NCBI GenBank assembly: GCA_964438975.1 | Contig: CAYTMU010000001.1 | Location: 1-64,000, forward strand | Source of the DNA: Chryseosolibacter sp964438975 | Lineage (GTDB): Bacteria; Bacteroidota; Bacteroidia; Cytophagales; Cyclobacteriaceae | DNA length: 64,000 nt | Direction: 5' to 3' | In this document: positions 27,225-36,586 of the stretch, piece after piece | Position numbering within the stretch: position 1 is the stretch's first letter | Layout of the letters: each line of letters begins with the position of its first letter | Program-made: the position numbers and the translations under genes | The notes under the pieces: generated by a model | What the model saw: the letters and a program-made list of their open reading frames with translations, nothing else | Databases searched by the model: none | What the model was told of the DNA's origin: nothing

Positions 27225-27521
27225 ATGGATCAAGAGGTACTAAAATCCAACCTTAACGGGTTGGAACGCAAACTTCTGGTGCTTATAGGCGAGCACAAAA
27301 GCCTGAAAGACGAGTTGAGGACCGTCAACGCGGAGAACCAGGAGTTGAAAGCAGCCATCAAAATCCGCGACGAAGAAATTGCGGGCTTTCATAATCAACT
27401 GAAAATCACTAAAATTGTTGATAATTTACACCCGGAAGACGGAAGTGTTTCGGAGTTGAAGAAAAAAGTGGACGAATACATCAGAGAGATAGACAAGTGC
27501 ATAGCTCATTTGAGCAGGTAG
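27225..27521 (+). CDS. Small coiled-coil protein upstream of zapA
   Basis: This 98-residue, charged, mostly heptad-patterned protein (LVLIGEHKSLKDELRTVNAE and following) has a helical C-terminus, VDEYIREIDKCIAHL. No signal peptide or catalytic motif is present. It resembles small division-linked coiled coils such as ZapB in character, not in detectable sequence. Its position between pheT and zapA-rny, with 19 bases to the zapA ATG, suggests a cell-division role. That is inference from neighbourhood only. Confidence 0.7.
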   Translation: MDQEVLKSNLNGLERKLLVLIGEHKSLKDELRTVNAENQELKAAIKIRDEEIAGFHNQLKITKIVDNLHPEDGSVSELKKKVDEYIREIDKCIAHLSR

Positions 27522-27540
27522 CAACCAGTAAGGTCATTTG

Positions 27541-27828
27541 ATGGAGGAACTTTCAATCAAGATTAGAATAGCCGACCGCGAATACCCGATGAAGGTAAAG
27601 CGCACGGATGAGGAGAGGGTAAGAACCGCCGGCAGACTCATCAACGAGAAACTGAGATCTTACCGCGAGAGATTCGGCATTGACGACAAGCAGGACCTTA
27701 TCGCAATGGTGGCTTTTGACTGTCTGGTCGATAAAATGGCGGCTGAAGAAACACATCAGGTCGTTGATCAGACTGTGTTTGAAAAAGTAAAGCAGCTGAA
27801 TCATCTGGTTTCTCAATCTATACTTTAA
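27541..27828 (+). CDS. zapA: Cell division protein ZapA
   Basis: This 95-residue FtsZ-associated protein bundles FtsZ filaments at the division site. The N-terminal beta-rich head (SIKIRIADREYPMKV) and the RTAGRLINEKLRSYRE segment are typical, followed by a C-terminal coiled coil. The ATG at 27541 is preferred to the TTG one codon earlier. It is followed by rny after 65 bases, too short a spacer to hold a 6S RNA gene. Confidence 0.85.
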   Translation: MEELSIKIRIADREYPMKVKRTDEERVRTAGRLINEKLRSYRERFGIDDKQDLIAMVAFDCLVDKMAAEETHQVVDQTVFEKVKQLNHLVSQSIL

Positions 27829-27893
27829 CTTCCTCCGTTTCTTTCCAGCCAAAGTGGCATCCCGGGTTTTTCGCACATAACCTATTCATTTTT

Positions 27894-29462
27894 ATGTTGA
27901 CAAACCCGACCATAATCATTGCGATCGCGTTATCTATTGTCATTATTACGCTGGTCGTCAGCATCCTTCTTATCAAACGCAGGTCGTCAAAGCGAATTGA
28001 AGAGACTGAGGAAAAGTCCCGCCTTATCATAAAAGAAGCGGAAATCGCAGCCGAAAACCTGAAACGAGACAAAATACTCGAAGCCAAAGAAAAGATCCTC
28101 AAAATGCGGTCGGAATTCGAAGACGAAGCCAACCGCAAGAAAAGCCAGATCATCTCCAATGAGCAAAAGATTCGCCAACGCGAGCAAACACTGAGTAAGG
28201 AACTCGAGAACATCAAGCGCAAGGAAGGGGAGCTCGACGACATCCGCACAGACGTCGCCGCGCAGCTCGAACACGTCAAGAAAAGAAAAGAAGATCTCGA
28301 CAAGTTCAACCAGCAAAAAATCCAGATACTTGAGAACCTCTCCAAGCTGACCGCAGATGAAGCCCGCGAACAACTTGTCGCGACCCTGAGAGATGAGGCC
28401 CAGACAAAGGCTTCGAGCTACATCAAGGACATCATGGAGCAGGCCAAACTCACTGCAACAAAAGAGGCTAAGAAGATCGTCGTCGAAACCATTCAACGAA
28501 CTGCTACGGAAAACGCGATCGAGAACTGTGTTTCCGTGTTCAATATTGAGAGCGATGACATCAAAGGGAAAATCATCGGTCGTGAAGGGCGAAACATACG
28601 TGCACTGGAAGCAGCTACAGGTGTTGAAATCATTGTCGATGACACTCCTGAGGCGATTATTATATCCGGTTTCGACCCCGTGAGACGGGAAATTGCACGT
28701 CTCAGCCTGCACCGCCTCGTCCAGGACGGCCGCATACACCCTGCCCGAATCGAAGAGATCGTCTCCAAGACCACCAAAAACATTGAAGACGAAATCATCG
28801 AGATCGGGGAACGCACGGTCATCGACCTCGGAATACACGGCCTCCATCCCGAACTCGTTAAGATGGTGGGTCGCATGCGCTTCCGGTCTTCCTATGGGCA
28901 AAATCTGCTGCAACACTCCCGCGAGGTAGCCAACCTCTGCGCTATCATGGCGGCAGAGTTGGGTCTCAATGTAAAGCAGGCAAAGCGCGCAGGCCTTCTG
29001 CATGATATTGGAAAGGTATGGACCGAAGAGCTTGAGAAACCTCACGCCATCGTGGGCATGGAACTCGCGCAGAAATACAAGGAGCACCCTTCCATCTGTA
29101 ACGCTATCGGGGCACACCACGATGAGATCGAGATGAATAATATCATTTCGCCGATCGTGCAGTCATGCGATGCCATCAGTGGTGCGAGGCCCGGTGCACG
29201 CCGTGAAGTGATGGAGCAGTACATCAAACGACTCCGTGAGCTGGAAGACGTTGGCCTTAGCTTCGATGGTGTGGAGAAATGCTATGCTATTCAGGCCGGC
29301 CGAGAGCTCCGCGTTATCGTCGATGCCGAGAAGGCGAACGACGAGCGCGCCAGCCAACTGAGCTTCGACATATCACAGAAGATTGAACGCGATATGCAGT
29401 ATCCTGGCCAGATCAAGGTGACCGTTATTCGCGAGATGCGAAGTGTCGCCTACGCCAAATAA
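27894..29462 (+). CDS. rny: Ribonuclease Y
   Basis: This 522-residue membrane-anchored endoribonuclease initiates mRNA decay. It has an N-terminal transmembrane helix (TIIIAIALSIVIITLVVSIL), a long charged coiled coil (about 35-190), a KH RNA-binding domain with IIGREGRNIRALE, and an HD domain with AGLLHDIGK and IGAHHDEIE. The C-terminal PGQIKVTVIRE stretch is the family ending. Domain order and length are standard. A large open frame on the opposite strand here is a shadow of the biased codon usage. Confidence 0.97.
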   Translation: MLTNPTIIIAIALSIVIITLVVSILLIKRRSSKRIEETEEKSRLIIKEAEIAAENLKRDKILEAKEKILKMRSEFEDEANRKKSQIISNEQKIRQREQTLSKELENIKRKEGELDDIRTDVAAQLEHVKKRKEDLDKFNQQKIQILENLSKLTADEAREQLVATLRDEAQTKASSYIKDIMEQAKLTATKEAKKIVVETIQRTATENAIENCVSVFNIESDDIKGKIIGREGRNIRALEAATGVEIIVDDTPEAIIISGFDPVRREIARLSLHRLVQDGRIHPARIEEIVSKTTKNIEDEIIEIGERTVIDLGIHGLHPELVKMVGRMRFRSSYGQNLLQHSREVANLCAIMAAELGLNVKQAKRAGLLHDIGKVWTEELEKPHAIVGMELAQKYKEHPSICNAIGAHHDEIEMNNIISPIVQSCDAISGARPGARREVMEQYIKRLRELEDVGLSFDGVEKCYAIQAGRELRVIVDAEKANDERASQLSFDISQKIERDMQYPGQIKVTVIREMRSVAYAK

Positions 29463-29494
29463 TACGCTGACGAGAGAAACACACCAGGCACAAA

Positions 29495-29524
29495 TTGCTT
29501 TTTTGTGGAAAAAGTCTATTTTTC
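29495..29524 (+). promoter_or_regulatory. Candidate promoter for the receptor cluster
   Basis: TATTTTTC at 29517-29524 is one base from the -7 consensus, with TTGC (29495-29498) 18 bases upstream as a weak -33. It sits 32 bases after the rny stop and 23 bases before the first cluster gene. Confidence 0.4.
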
Positions 29525-29547
29525 GCAATCCTTTGGTTAACGTGCCG

Positions 29548-30273
29548 ATGAGTTCCAAACTGTTCTCGTGCCTGCCGGCGCTGTTTATCTGCTTCTCTGC
29601 ACTCTCGCAAGCCAACCGTGATACCGCGTTTGTAGCCGTTGCAAAGTCGAATGCGCATAAGTTGCACGAGACCTCGATGGGAGCACAATCACGGTTATAC
29701 AACGGCGCGCGTTATGTAGATCCCGAGTTTAATGACGAAGAACACCCGTTCTTCCTGTCAGAGGATTGGCTCACCGGCTCCGTATCGTATGACGGCGAGA
29801 AGTTCGACGATGTCCCGCTGATGTATGATCTTTTGAACCAAGTGCTAGTCGCCGAACACAAACCCAGCGGACACGCTATTCGCCTGGTGGATGAAAAATT
29901 GACTCGTTTTTCCATCGAAGGACACAACTTTGAAAGAATTGAAACCGGATCCGTCCAACACTCATTGCCAGCGACCGGACCCTACGATGTTCTACACGAA
30001 GGTCCTTCACGGTTACTAGCACGCCGGGTAAAGGTACGCCGAGAGACCATTGAGTCAAGTGAAATCGTCATCTCGTATGATCTACGGCAACGCTACTTCA
30101 TCCTTCGTAACGGTGTCTACTTTCCCGTCACAAAAAAATCGTCACTCCTGAAAGTCTTGAGCGACAAGAAACAAGACCTGAGACACTTCCTCAAACAGCA
30201 GGGGATTCGCTATTCAAGTGATCGGGAACGTGCGCTTATCGCAGCCGTAAAATTCTATGATAGCTCCCAATGA
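29548..30273 (+). CDS. Secreted hypothetical protein paired with a TonB receptor
   Basis: This 241-residue protein has a clear signal peptide (MSSKLFSCLPALFICFSALSQA). The mature part contains SRLYNGARYVDPEF, HPFFLSEDWLTGSVSYDG, a YDLLNQVLV stretch, and a C-terminal LLKVLSDKKQDLRHFLKQQG segment. I have seen comparable proteins next to TonB receptors in Cytophagales, but no function is known to me. The ATG at 29548 is chosen because it starts the signal peptide. The last codon overlaps the receptor start (ATGA), so coupling with the receptor is strong. It is predicted to be periplasmic or on the outer membrane. Confidence 0.8.
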   Translation: MSSKLFSCLPALFICFSALSQANRDTAFVAVAKSNAHKLHETSMGAQSRLYNGARYVDPEFNDEEHPFFLSEDWLTGSVSYDGEKFDDVPLMYDLLNQVLVAEHKPSGHAIRLVDEKLTRFSIEGHNFERIETGSVQHSLPATGPYDVLHEGPSRLLARRVKVRRETIESSEIVISYDLRQRYFILRNGVYFPVTKKSSLLKVLSDKKQDLRHFLKQQGIRYSSDRERALIAAVKFYDSSQ

Positions 30274-33029
30274 AGAAGACCTGCCTTGCGTTGCTCGTTC
30301 TACTCCCGGCGCTCATCTTTCCTGGCGCCCGCGCCCAAAACGCCGGCGCAGTCAGCATAACCCTGCAGGCAACAGGACTCGATGACGTCGCAATAGCAAT
30401 CGAGCGGCAATCTGACTATCGTCTGCACTACGACAAACGACAAACCGATACGTTGAAGGTAGACATCAACGCAACTAACACCCCCGTTCCTGTGTTGCTG
30501 GAAACTATCTTCTCAGGCACCCCATTTCATTTTACGGTCACACCCGATCGTCACGTCTACATTACGTATGAAAGACCTATCCTGACTGAGCTTCCTCCGG
30601 GGTTCTTCCGCCCGACTGATAGCGCTGAACCTAACATAGTCTTTGACCATTCCGCATACGAGAAAAAAGGAATGGAAATGAAACTAGCGGAACACAAAGT
30701 CCACATCGTCGGACGTAACACCGGAAATCCCAATGGCGCAGCAACAATCGCAGGTAACGTCAAAGACGGTCAGACAGGAGAACCCCTTCCCGGGGCCTCA
30801 GTATTCATCGCAAACCCCTTGATCGGCGTCACGACAGACCAGTTTGGCTATTTTGCCCTGACCATCCCCAAAGGAAGGCACGAGCTAAAGATCCAGAGTG
30901 TCGGCATGAAATCGGCAACACGGCACATCCTACTCTATGCCTCAGGCAGACTCGACATTGAGCTGGAAGAAGATATCAAACCACTCAAGGAAGTTGTTGT
31001 CGAAGCAGACGGCGACGTGCACACGATGGGCATGCAGATGGGCATGGAAAAACTCGACATCAAGACCATGAAGCAGATTCCCCTGGCCTTGGGTGAAACC
31101 GATATTATGAAAGTGGTACTTACCCTCCCAGGAGTGCAGAGCGTAGGCGAAGGAACCGTGGGGCTGAATGTGCGAGGGGGTAGTGCGAACCAAAACCTTA
31201 TACTGCTGAATGACGCGGTGGTGTACAATCCTTCCCATTTGTTCGGGTTCTTCTCGACCTTCAATCCCGACGTCCTCAAGAACGTTGAACTCTACAAAAG
31301 CGGTATCCAGGCGGAATATGGCGGAAGACTCTCCTCCGTGCTCGACGTACACACCCGCGAGGGGAATACAAAGGAGTACACCGGTTCGGGTGGGATCAGC
31401 CCGATCACCGGTCGCATCAGCATTGAAGGCCCGATCATCCGCGACAAGACGTCGTTCATCGTAGGAGCACGATCAACCTATTCAGGATGGTTACTGCGAC
31501 AGCTTGACCGAAAGGAGTTCCGAAACAGTACTGCATCGTTTTACGATGTCACTGCCCACGTTACGCACAAGATCAATGACAACAACAACCTTTACTTGTC
31601 GTTTTACCAAAGTCAGGACCGTTTCAGACTCAATGGCGACACCACCTACCGCTACAGCGATCAAAATGCCTCGTTCAAGTGGAAGCACCTGTTCAATAAC
31701 AAGTTGTATGGAGTACTCACAACTGGCTACAGCCGATATAAATATTCTATCGACAGCGAGGCACTAAGCACGATGGCCTTCAAAATGGATTTTCAAGTCC
31801 AGCAGGTCAATGCGCGAGCTGACTTCAGCTTCTTTCCGAATTCACGGCATACGCTGAATGCCGGCGTCCAGGCTGTCCGTTATCAATTGGACCCCGGCAA
31901 CTTCCTGCCCGCAGGTACCGAATCGTTGGTGGCACCGGATATCCTCCCTCGCGAACAAGGTGTGGAACTGGCAGGATATATCAGTGAAACCTTTGACATC
32001 AGCAAGAAACTTTTGGTGTACGCCGGGCTCAGATATTCCCTATATCAGGCACTGGGACCGGGCGATGTATATGTATATGCACCAGGGACACCAGTGCAAA
32101 AAGGTAATATCACGGATACAGTGCAGCATGGGGCCGGGAAACCTATTATTTCATATCACGGTGCTGAACCCCGCCTTTCACTGAGGTATGCCCTTTCTAA
32201 TACCGCAAGTGTAAAGCTCGGTTACAACCGGATGATGCAGTACATCCAGATGCTCTCGAACACTGCAGCGATCAATCCAACAGATTCCTGGAAATTGAGC
32301 GATTCGCATATTAAACCCCAGATCGGCGACCAGTATTCCCTGGGATTCTATCAATATCTGAAAGGCAATACCATCGAGACATCTGTTGAGACATATTACA
32401 AGACCACCGAGAACCTCACCGAATACAAGAATGGAGCTCAACTGTTAATGAACCATCATATTGAAACCGATCTGCTGGCAGCACAAGGCAAAGCGTACGG
32501 TGTTGAACTCATGGTAAAAAAGCTGACGGGCAAATTGAACGGCTGGATCAGTTACACCTATTCCCGTTCGTTCGTTCAAGCCAACGGTGCGCTGCCCGAC
32601 GAGATTGTTAACGGTGGTGATTGGTACCCAAGCAACTTCGACAAGCCGCATGCATTGAATTTTATTGGCAACTATCGTTTCAACCGGCGCTTTAACCTTT
32701 CATTAAACTTTATCTACAGCACCGGGCGACCCATTACCCTGCCTGCCGCGAAGTATTTTATCGACGGCACTATGCGTGTTCATTACACGACCCGAAACCA
32801 GGAACGGATACCTGATTACTTCCGTACAGACATCTCAATTAATGTTGAAGGAAACCATAAAGTGCAAAAGCTGGCGCACAGTTCATGGACCTTCGCGGTC
32901 TACAACCTGCTCGGCCGATCGAATCCTTACTCAGTCTATTACGAAAGCAAGAATGGCCAGATACAGGCCTATCAACTTTCCATTTTCGCGCGGCCAATTC
33001 CAACCATCACTTACAACTTCAAGTTCTGA
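30270..33029 (+). CDS. TonB-dependent receptor with STN and carboxypeptidase-D-like domains
   Basis: This 919-residue outer-membrane receptor has a signal peptide (to about 22), an STN domain (about 28-100, VSITLQATGLDDVAIAIE onward), a linker, and a carboxypeptidase-D-like domain (about 160-250, IAGNVKDGQTGEPLPGASV). The plug follows (about 255-390, with LTLPGVQSVGEGTVGLNVRG and GLQ-like barrel entry), then a beta-barrel ending in a terminal aromatic strand. STN domains normally signal to an anti-sigma factor, but no sigma/anti-sigma pair lies beside it. The substrate is unknown. Codons flow into the DUF4249 gene with two bases between. Confidence 0.92.
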   Translation: MKKTCLALLVLLPALIFPGARAQNAGAVSITLQATGLDDVAIAIERQSDYRLHYDKRQTDTLKVDINATNTPVPVLLETIFSGTPFHFTVTPDRHVYITYERPILTELPPGFFRPTDSAEPNIVFDHSAYEKKGMEMKLAEHKVHIVGRNTGNPNGAATIAGNVKDGQTGEPLPGASVFIANPLIGVTTDQFGYFALTIPKGRHELKIQSVGMKSATRHILLYASGRLDIELEEDIKPLKEVVVEADGDVHTMGMQMGMEKLDIKTMKQIPLALGETDIMKVVLTLPGVQSVGEGTVGLNVRGGSANQNLILLNDAVVYNPSHLFGFFSTFNPDVLKNVELYKSGIQAEYGGRLSSVLDVHTREGNTKEYTGSGGISPITGRISIEGPIIRDKTSFIVGARSTYSGWLLRQLDRKEFRNSTASFYDVTAHVTHKINDNNNLYLSFYQSQDRFRLNGDTTYRYSDQNASFKWKHLFNNKLYGVLTTGYSRYKYSIDSEALSTMAFKMDFQVQQVNARADFSFFPNSRHTLNAGVQAVRYQLDPGNFLPAGTESLVAPDILPREQGVELAGYISETFDISKKLLVYAGLRYSLYQALGPGDVYVYAPGTPVQKGNITDTVQHGAGKPIISYHGAEPRLSLRYALSNTASVKLGYNRMMQYIQMLSNTAAINPTDSWKLSDSHIKPQIGDQYSLGFYQYLKGNTIETSVETYYKTTENLTEYKNGAQLLMNHHIETDLLAAQGKAYGVELMVKKLTGKLNGWISYTYSRSFVQANGALPDEIVNGGDWYPSNFDKPHALNFIGNYRFNRRFNLSLNFIYSTGRPITLPAAKYFIDGTMRVHYTTRNQERIPDYFRTDISINVEGNHKVQKLAHSSWTFAVYNLLGRSNPYSVYYESKNGQIQAYQLSIFARPIPTITYNFKF

Positions 33030-33031
33030 TC

Positions 33032-34180
33032 ATGAGCTTCATTAAGAAATATGTTGGAGTGTTTGTCGTGCTGATCACAGCAAGTGCCTGTATCGAACCG
33101 TACGATCCGCCGCTGAACGATGAAGACTTGAATTACCTCGTCGTAGATGCATTCCTCGACGGTTCAGACGGAGTCGCCACCGTGAAGCTCAGCCGTAGTC
33201 TTCCCGTGAAAAGCTCGGATCCGATACCCTTGGTAGAAGGTGCCGTGGTACGTATCGAAAGAGAAGGTGGAGCATCTTATGCGTTGGATCAGACTACCGC
33301 AGGCGTGTATGCGGCGCAGCTGCCCGGCCCCACAGTCGGAGAACGATATCGCATAATCATTCACACTGGCGACGAACACGAATACGCATCCGACTACACA
33401 ACCATGCTACAGGCACCGGCGATCGACTCGATCACCTGGTCCGCTCACCGGGACGGCATTCAATTCGAAGTAAACGCGCATGACGTTAGCGGATCGACAA
33501 AGTATGTCAAGTGGTCGTTCACCGAGACGTACGAGTATCAGTCTTTACTCCGATCTGCATATATGTTTGACGAGGAGGGTATCGTTGTCAGTCGTCCAAA
33601 CGAGTTGTCGATCTTGAATTGCTGGAAAATCGACAGATCAACTAACATACTCATCGGCTCTTTATCCCATTTGCAGGCAAGTGTATTGCGCAAGCATCCG
33701 ATCACTGTCGTACCATGGGGATCGAGAAAGCTTTTCAAACGATATCATATCGCTATCAGACAGCAGGCCTTGACAGAAGAAACCTACAACTATTGGCTTA
33801 ATCTCTCGAAGAGCACCGAAAACCTCGGCGGCCTTTTCGACCCTCTTCCGGCAGAGATCAGAGGCAACATAACTTGTACAAGACATCCGGGGGAGCAGGC
33901 GTTGGGGATCTTCAGCGCAGCTGTGCCGTCGGAGCGCGAATTATTTTTGAGCAAAGGAGAAATTCCGAGCGAGCTGGCGCGGCGTTTTCTCGATCTGGCC
34001 TATTGCCCGCCGGATACAATCCTTATCGAGGATTTGCCAATGGTGTCAACCGGCACCCTGCTTGTTGACGAAGTATTGGGGATGTCACCCGACCCCATCG
34101 GATACACTACCAGTATGCCCCATTGCATCGATTGCAGGTATTGGGGTGGCACCACCACCAAACCACCTTTCTGGGACTAG
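33032..34180 (+). CDS. DUF4249 lipoprotein
   Basis: This 382-residue protein begins with a lipoprotein signal (VGVFVVLITASAC) and continues IEPYDPPLNDEDLNYLVVDAF, the DUF4249 hallmark start. The N-terminal half has immunoglobulin-like beta strands (EGAVVRIEREGG, TTAGVYAAQLPG). The C-terminus contains a cysteine-rich CIDCRYWGGTTTKPPFW tail, typical of the family. DUF4249 genes regularly sit beside TonB receptors of this type, so it is probably a surface or periplasmic partner of the receptor. Its function is unknown. Confidence 0.9.
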   Translation: MSFIKKYVGVFVVLITASACIEPYDPPLNDEDLNYLVVDAFLDGSDGVATVKLSRSLPVKSSDPIPLVEGAVVRIEREGGASYALDQTTAGVYAAQLPGPTVGERYRIIIHTGDEHEYASDYTTMLQAPAIDSITWSAHRDGIQFEVNAHDVSGSTKYVKWSFTETYEYQSLLRSAYMFDEEGIVVSRPNELSILNCWKIDRSTNILIGSLSHLQASVLRKHPITVVPWGSRKLFKRYHIAIRQQALTEETYNYWLNLSKSTENLGGLFDPLPAEIRGNITCTRHPGEQALGIFSAAVPSERELFLSKGEIPSELARRFLDLAYCPPDTILIEDLPMVSTGTLLVDEVLGMSPDPIGYTTSMPHCIDCRYWGGTTTKPPFWD

Positions 34181-34192
34181 AGCACCGCGTGT

Positions 34193-36550
34193 ATGAAAAG
34201 ATCTCTTTTGATAACTCTGCTGACGTTCGTCTCCATAGCCTGGTCACCGGCACAAGAACGCACACTCGATACGCTGCGAGCGCTGTTCGAACAATACCGC
34301 GGCAAGCACCTGACAGAAAAGATATATGCTCATGTTGATCGAACCTTCTACCTTACTGGTGAGACGCTTTGGTTCAAGTTATACGCCGTCGACGGCACCC
34401 TTCACCAACCACTCGACCTGAGCGTCGTGGCGTATGTGGAACTTATCGACAAAAACGGAGACCCCGCCTTGCAGGCAAAAATACAACTGGAGAGTGGCCG
34501 TGGTCACGGTTCACTGTTTCTTCCGGCCACGCTGTCAACAGGCAACTATACGTTCCGTGTATACACCAGCTGGATGAAGAACTTTCCACCCGCCTATTAT
34601 TTTACCCAAGTGATCGGCATCGCAAATCCCTTCCTTACACCCGACCACATTCCTCAAAAAACGGTTGCTTGTCGCGCCGAATTCTTTCCGGAAGGTGGCA
34701 ACATGGTAGCAGGAATCCCGGCAAGGATAGCCTTCAGGATCACCGATCAGACAGGTCGCAGCACTGACTGCAGCGGTGTAATCGAAACATCCGGTGGGGA
34801 GTTCATTGCAACTCTCGCACCATCGAAATTCGGACTGGGGAGCTTTACATTTACTCCTCAGGCTGGCATCCGCTATCAGGCTGTACTGACAGACCGGAAA
34901 GGTGGTCGCATCGTCCAACCCTTACCTGCGGTTTATCCCTCAGGCTATACGATATCAGTTCGCGACACATCGACACATCTTCTCATCAGCGTGCAGACCA
35001 GGGGCGTAGCTGACGACCATGTCATACTCTTTGCGCATACCCGGCAGATGATCTCCCATGCTTCTATCCGGCAAATTTCAGACGACCGAGCAACATTTCG
35101 CATCAATAAGAAGGATCTTGCCGAAGGGGTTTCTCACCTGACGCTATTCAATTCCGGTCTTCAGCCTGTATGCGAGCGGTTGTATTTCATCCCGCCATCC
35201 CGCAAACTGGACTTGGCGATCGAGACCGGACAGAAGGTTGTAGCACCGCGGACCAAAGTCTCGGTATCACTTCAGTCCAGATCGGGGGAATCTCCGGTAG
35301 TTACAAACGCCTCTCTCGCAATCTATCGAACAGACTCTCTGACGGGCAATGGCCACAGCCATATCCATCCCTATCTCTGGCTGGCATCAGATCTCTCCGC
35401 AACAGTCGAATCGCCCGACTACTACTTTCTCGATGGCAGTGAACCGACTTCCAGGCTCGCCGACCTTCTGATGATGACCCAGGGATGGCGGCGGTTCGAG
35501 TGGGATAAGATACTCACAGGTGACTCAACAATCCGGTTCCTACCTGAAATACGAGAACACATTGTCACTGCTGCCGTCCGCTCAGGAGATAAGAGTCGCA
35601 GTGTTTTCCTCTATCTCGGCTCCCCAGGCAAGATCATCCGGGCATACGGATCATGGACCAATAGCAACGGCGAAGCACGCTTTGAGATCAAGGACTTCTA
35701 CGGCCCGAGGCGAATCATTATGCAGGCCGACGTCGACTCCACCTACGCCTATGAACTTGCGATCACCGACCCGTTCTCCCAGGAATACGCCGAACGCGCC
35801 ATACCACCCTTGACTATTGCAGAGGATAAGAAGGATGCTTTACTGGCGCGCAGCATTGCGATGCAAGTACAGGACATCTATTACTACGAGGACTATGGAA
35901 CGGTGACGCATACGCCCCTAGTCGATAGCATGGCGTTCTATGGGAAACCGGACGCTACCTACCTGCTCGACGACTACACGCGATTCCCATTGATGGAGGA
36001 GGTCATGCGCGAATATGTTCCTGGTGTATTCGTACGAAAGCGCAAAGACGGATTTCATTTTGTCGTCGTAGACTATGCACATGGCGGAATATTACCCGGC
36101 GATCCGATGGTCCTACTCGACGGCGTCCCGGTGCCGGATGTCGATGACCTCATGCGAGTAGATCCCCGACGCGTACAGAAGCTGGAAGTACTCAAGCGGC
36201 CCTACCACCTTGGACAGGCAGTGTTCTACGGGATCGTCAGTTACACGACATATAAAGGCGACCTCGGCGGCCTCGAACTCGACCCGCATAGCCTGTCGCT
36301 TGATTACGAGGGACTCCAACTCAAACGTGTATTCCACAAACCGGAATACACGCGCGGCCGAATCAACAACCGACTGCCCGATCAGCGAGTCCTGCTCCAC
36401 TGGGAGCCTGACATCACCACCGACCAGGAAGGTCGATATCAACTCGAGTTTTACGCATCAGATGTGCCGGGACAGTACGTCATCGTCGTCGAGGGGTTAA
36501 CCGATTCAGGTGATTCAGGCACGGGCATACAAACCTTTCACGTCAAATGA
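34193..36550 (+). CDS. Macroglobulin-like (MG2) envelope protein with plug-like C-terminal part
   Basis: This 785-residue exported protein (signal peptide to SPAQ) begins with an MG2-type domain: HLTEKIYAHVDRTFYLTGET, then LWFKLYAVDGT and PATLSTGNYTFRVYTSWMKN. Several beta-rich repeats follow. Around residues 600-700 it has a segment like a TonB-receptor plug (PLMEEVMREYVPGVFVRK, VLLDGVPVPDVDDL, VQKLEVLKR, VFYGIVSY) but no barrel follows. The C-terminus (TTDQEGRYQLEFYASDVPGQ) looks like another macroglobulin-style module. It could assist the receptor in extracellular capture or docking. This is inference from position and architecture. Confidence 0.85.
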   Translation: MKRSLLITLLTFVSIAWSPAQERTLDTLRALFEQYRGKHLTEKIYAHVDRTFYLTGETLWFKLYAVDGTLHQPLDLSVVAYVELIDKNGDPALQAKIQLESGRGHGSLFLPATLSTGNYTFRVYTSWMKNFPPAYYFTQVIGIANPFLTPDHIPQKTVACRAEFFPEGGNMVAGIPARIAFRITDQTGRSTDCSGVIETSGGEFIATLAPSKFGLGSFTFTPQAGIRYQAVLTDRKGGRIVQPLPAVYPSGYTISVRDTSTHLLISVQTRGVADDHVILFAHTRQMISHASIRQISDDRATFRINKKDLAEGVSHLTLFNSGLQPVCERLYFIPPSRKLDLAIETGQKVVAPRTKVSVSLQSRSGESPVVTNASLAIYRTDSLTGNGHSHIHPYLWLASDLSATVESPDYYFLDGSEPTSRLADLLMMTQGWRRFEWDKILTGDSTIRFLPEIREHIVTAAVRSGDKSRSVFLYLGSPGKIIRAYGSWTNSNGEARFEIKDFYGPRRIIMQADVDSTYAYELAITDPFSQEYAERAIPPLTIAEDKKDALLARSIAMQVQDIYYYEDYGTVTHTPLVDSMAFYGKPDATYLLDDYTRFPLMEEVMREYVPGVFVRKRKDGFHFVVVDYAHGGILPGDPMVLLDGVPVPDVDDLMRVDPRRVQKLEVLKRPYHLGQAVFYGIVSYTTYKGDLGGLELDPHSLSLDYEGLQLKRVFHKPEYTRGRINNRLPDQRVLLHWEPDITTDQEGRYQLEFYASDVPGQYVIVVEGLTDSGDSGTGIQTFHVK

Positions 36551-36586
36551 TCGTATGCCCAACCGCGTGCCGGCGCGCAACGTATC

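Noticed and set aside
27829..27893. 6S RNA gene between zapA and rny
   Set aside because: The spacer is only 65 bases, far shorter than 6S RNA, and no matching fold was seen.
27987..29120. 377-codon open frame on the minus strand across rny
   Set aside because: It is antisense to a fully supported RNase Y gene and encodes no recognisable domain, so it is a codon-bias shadow.
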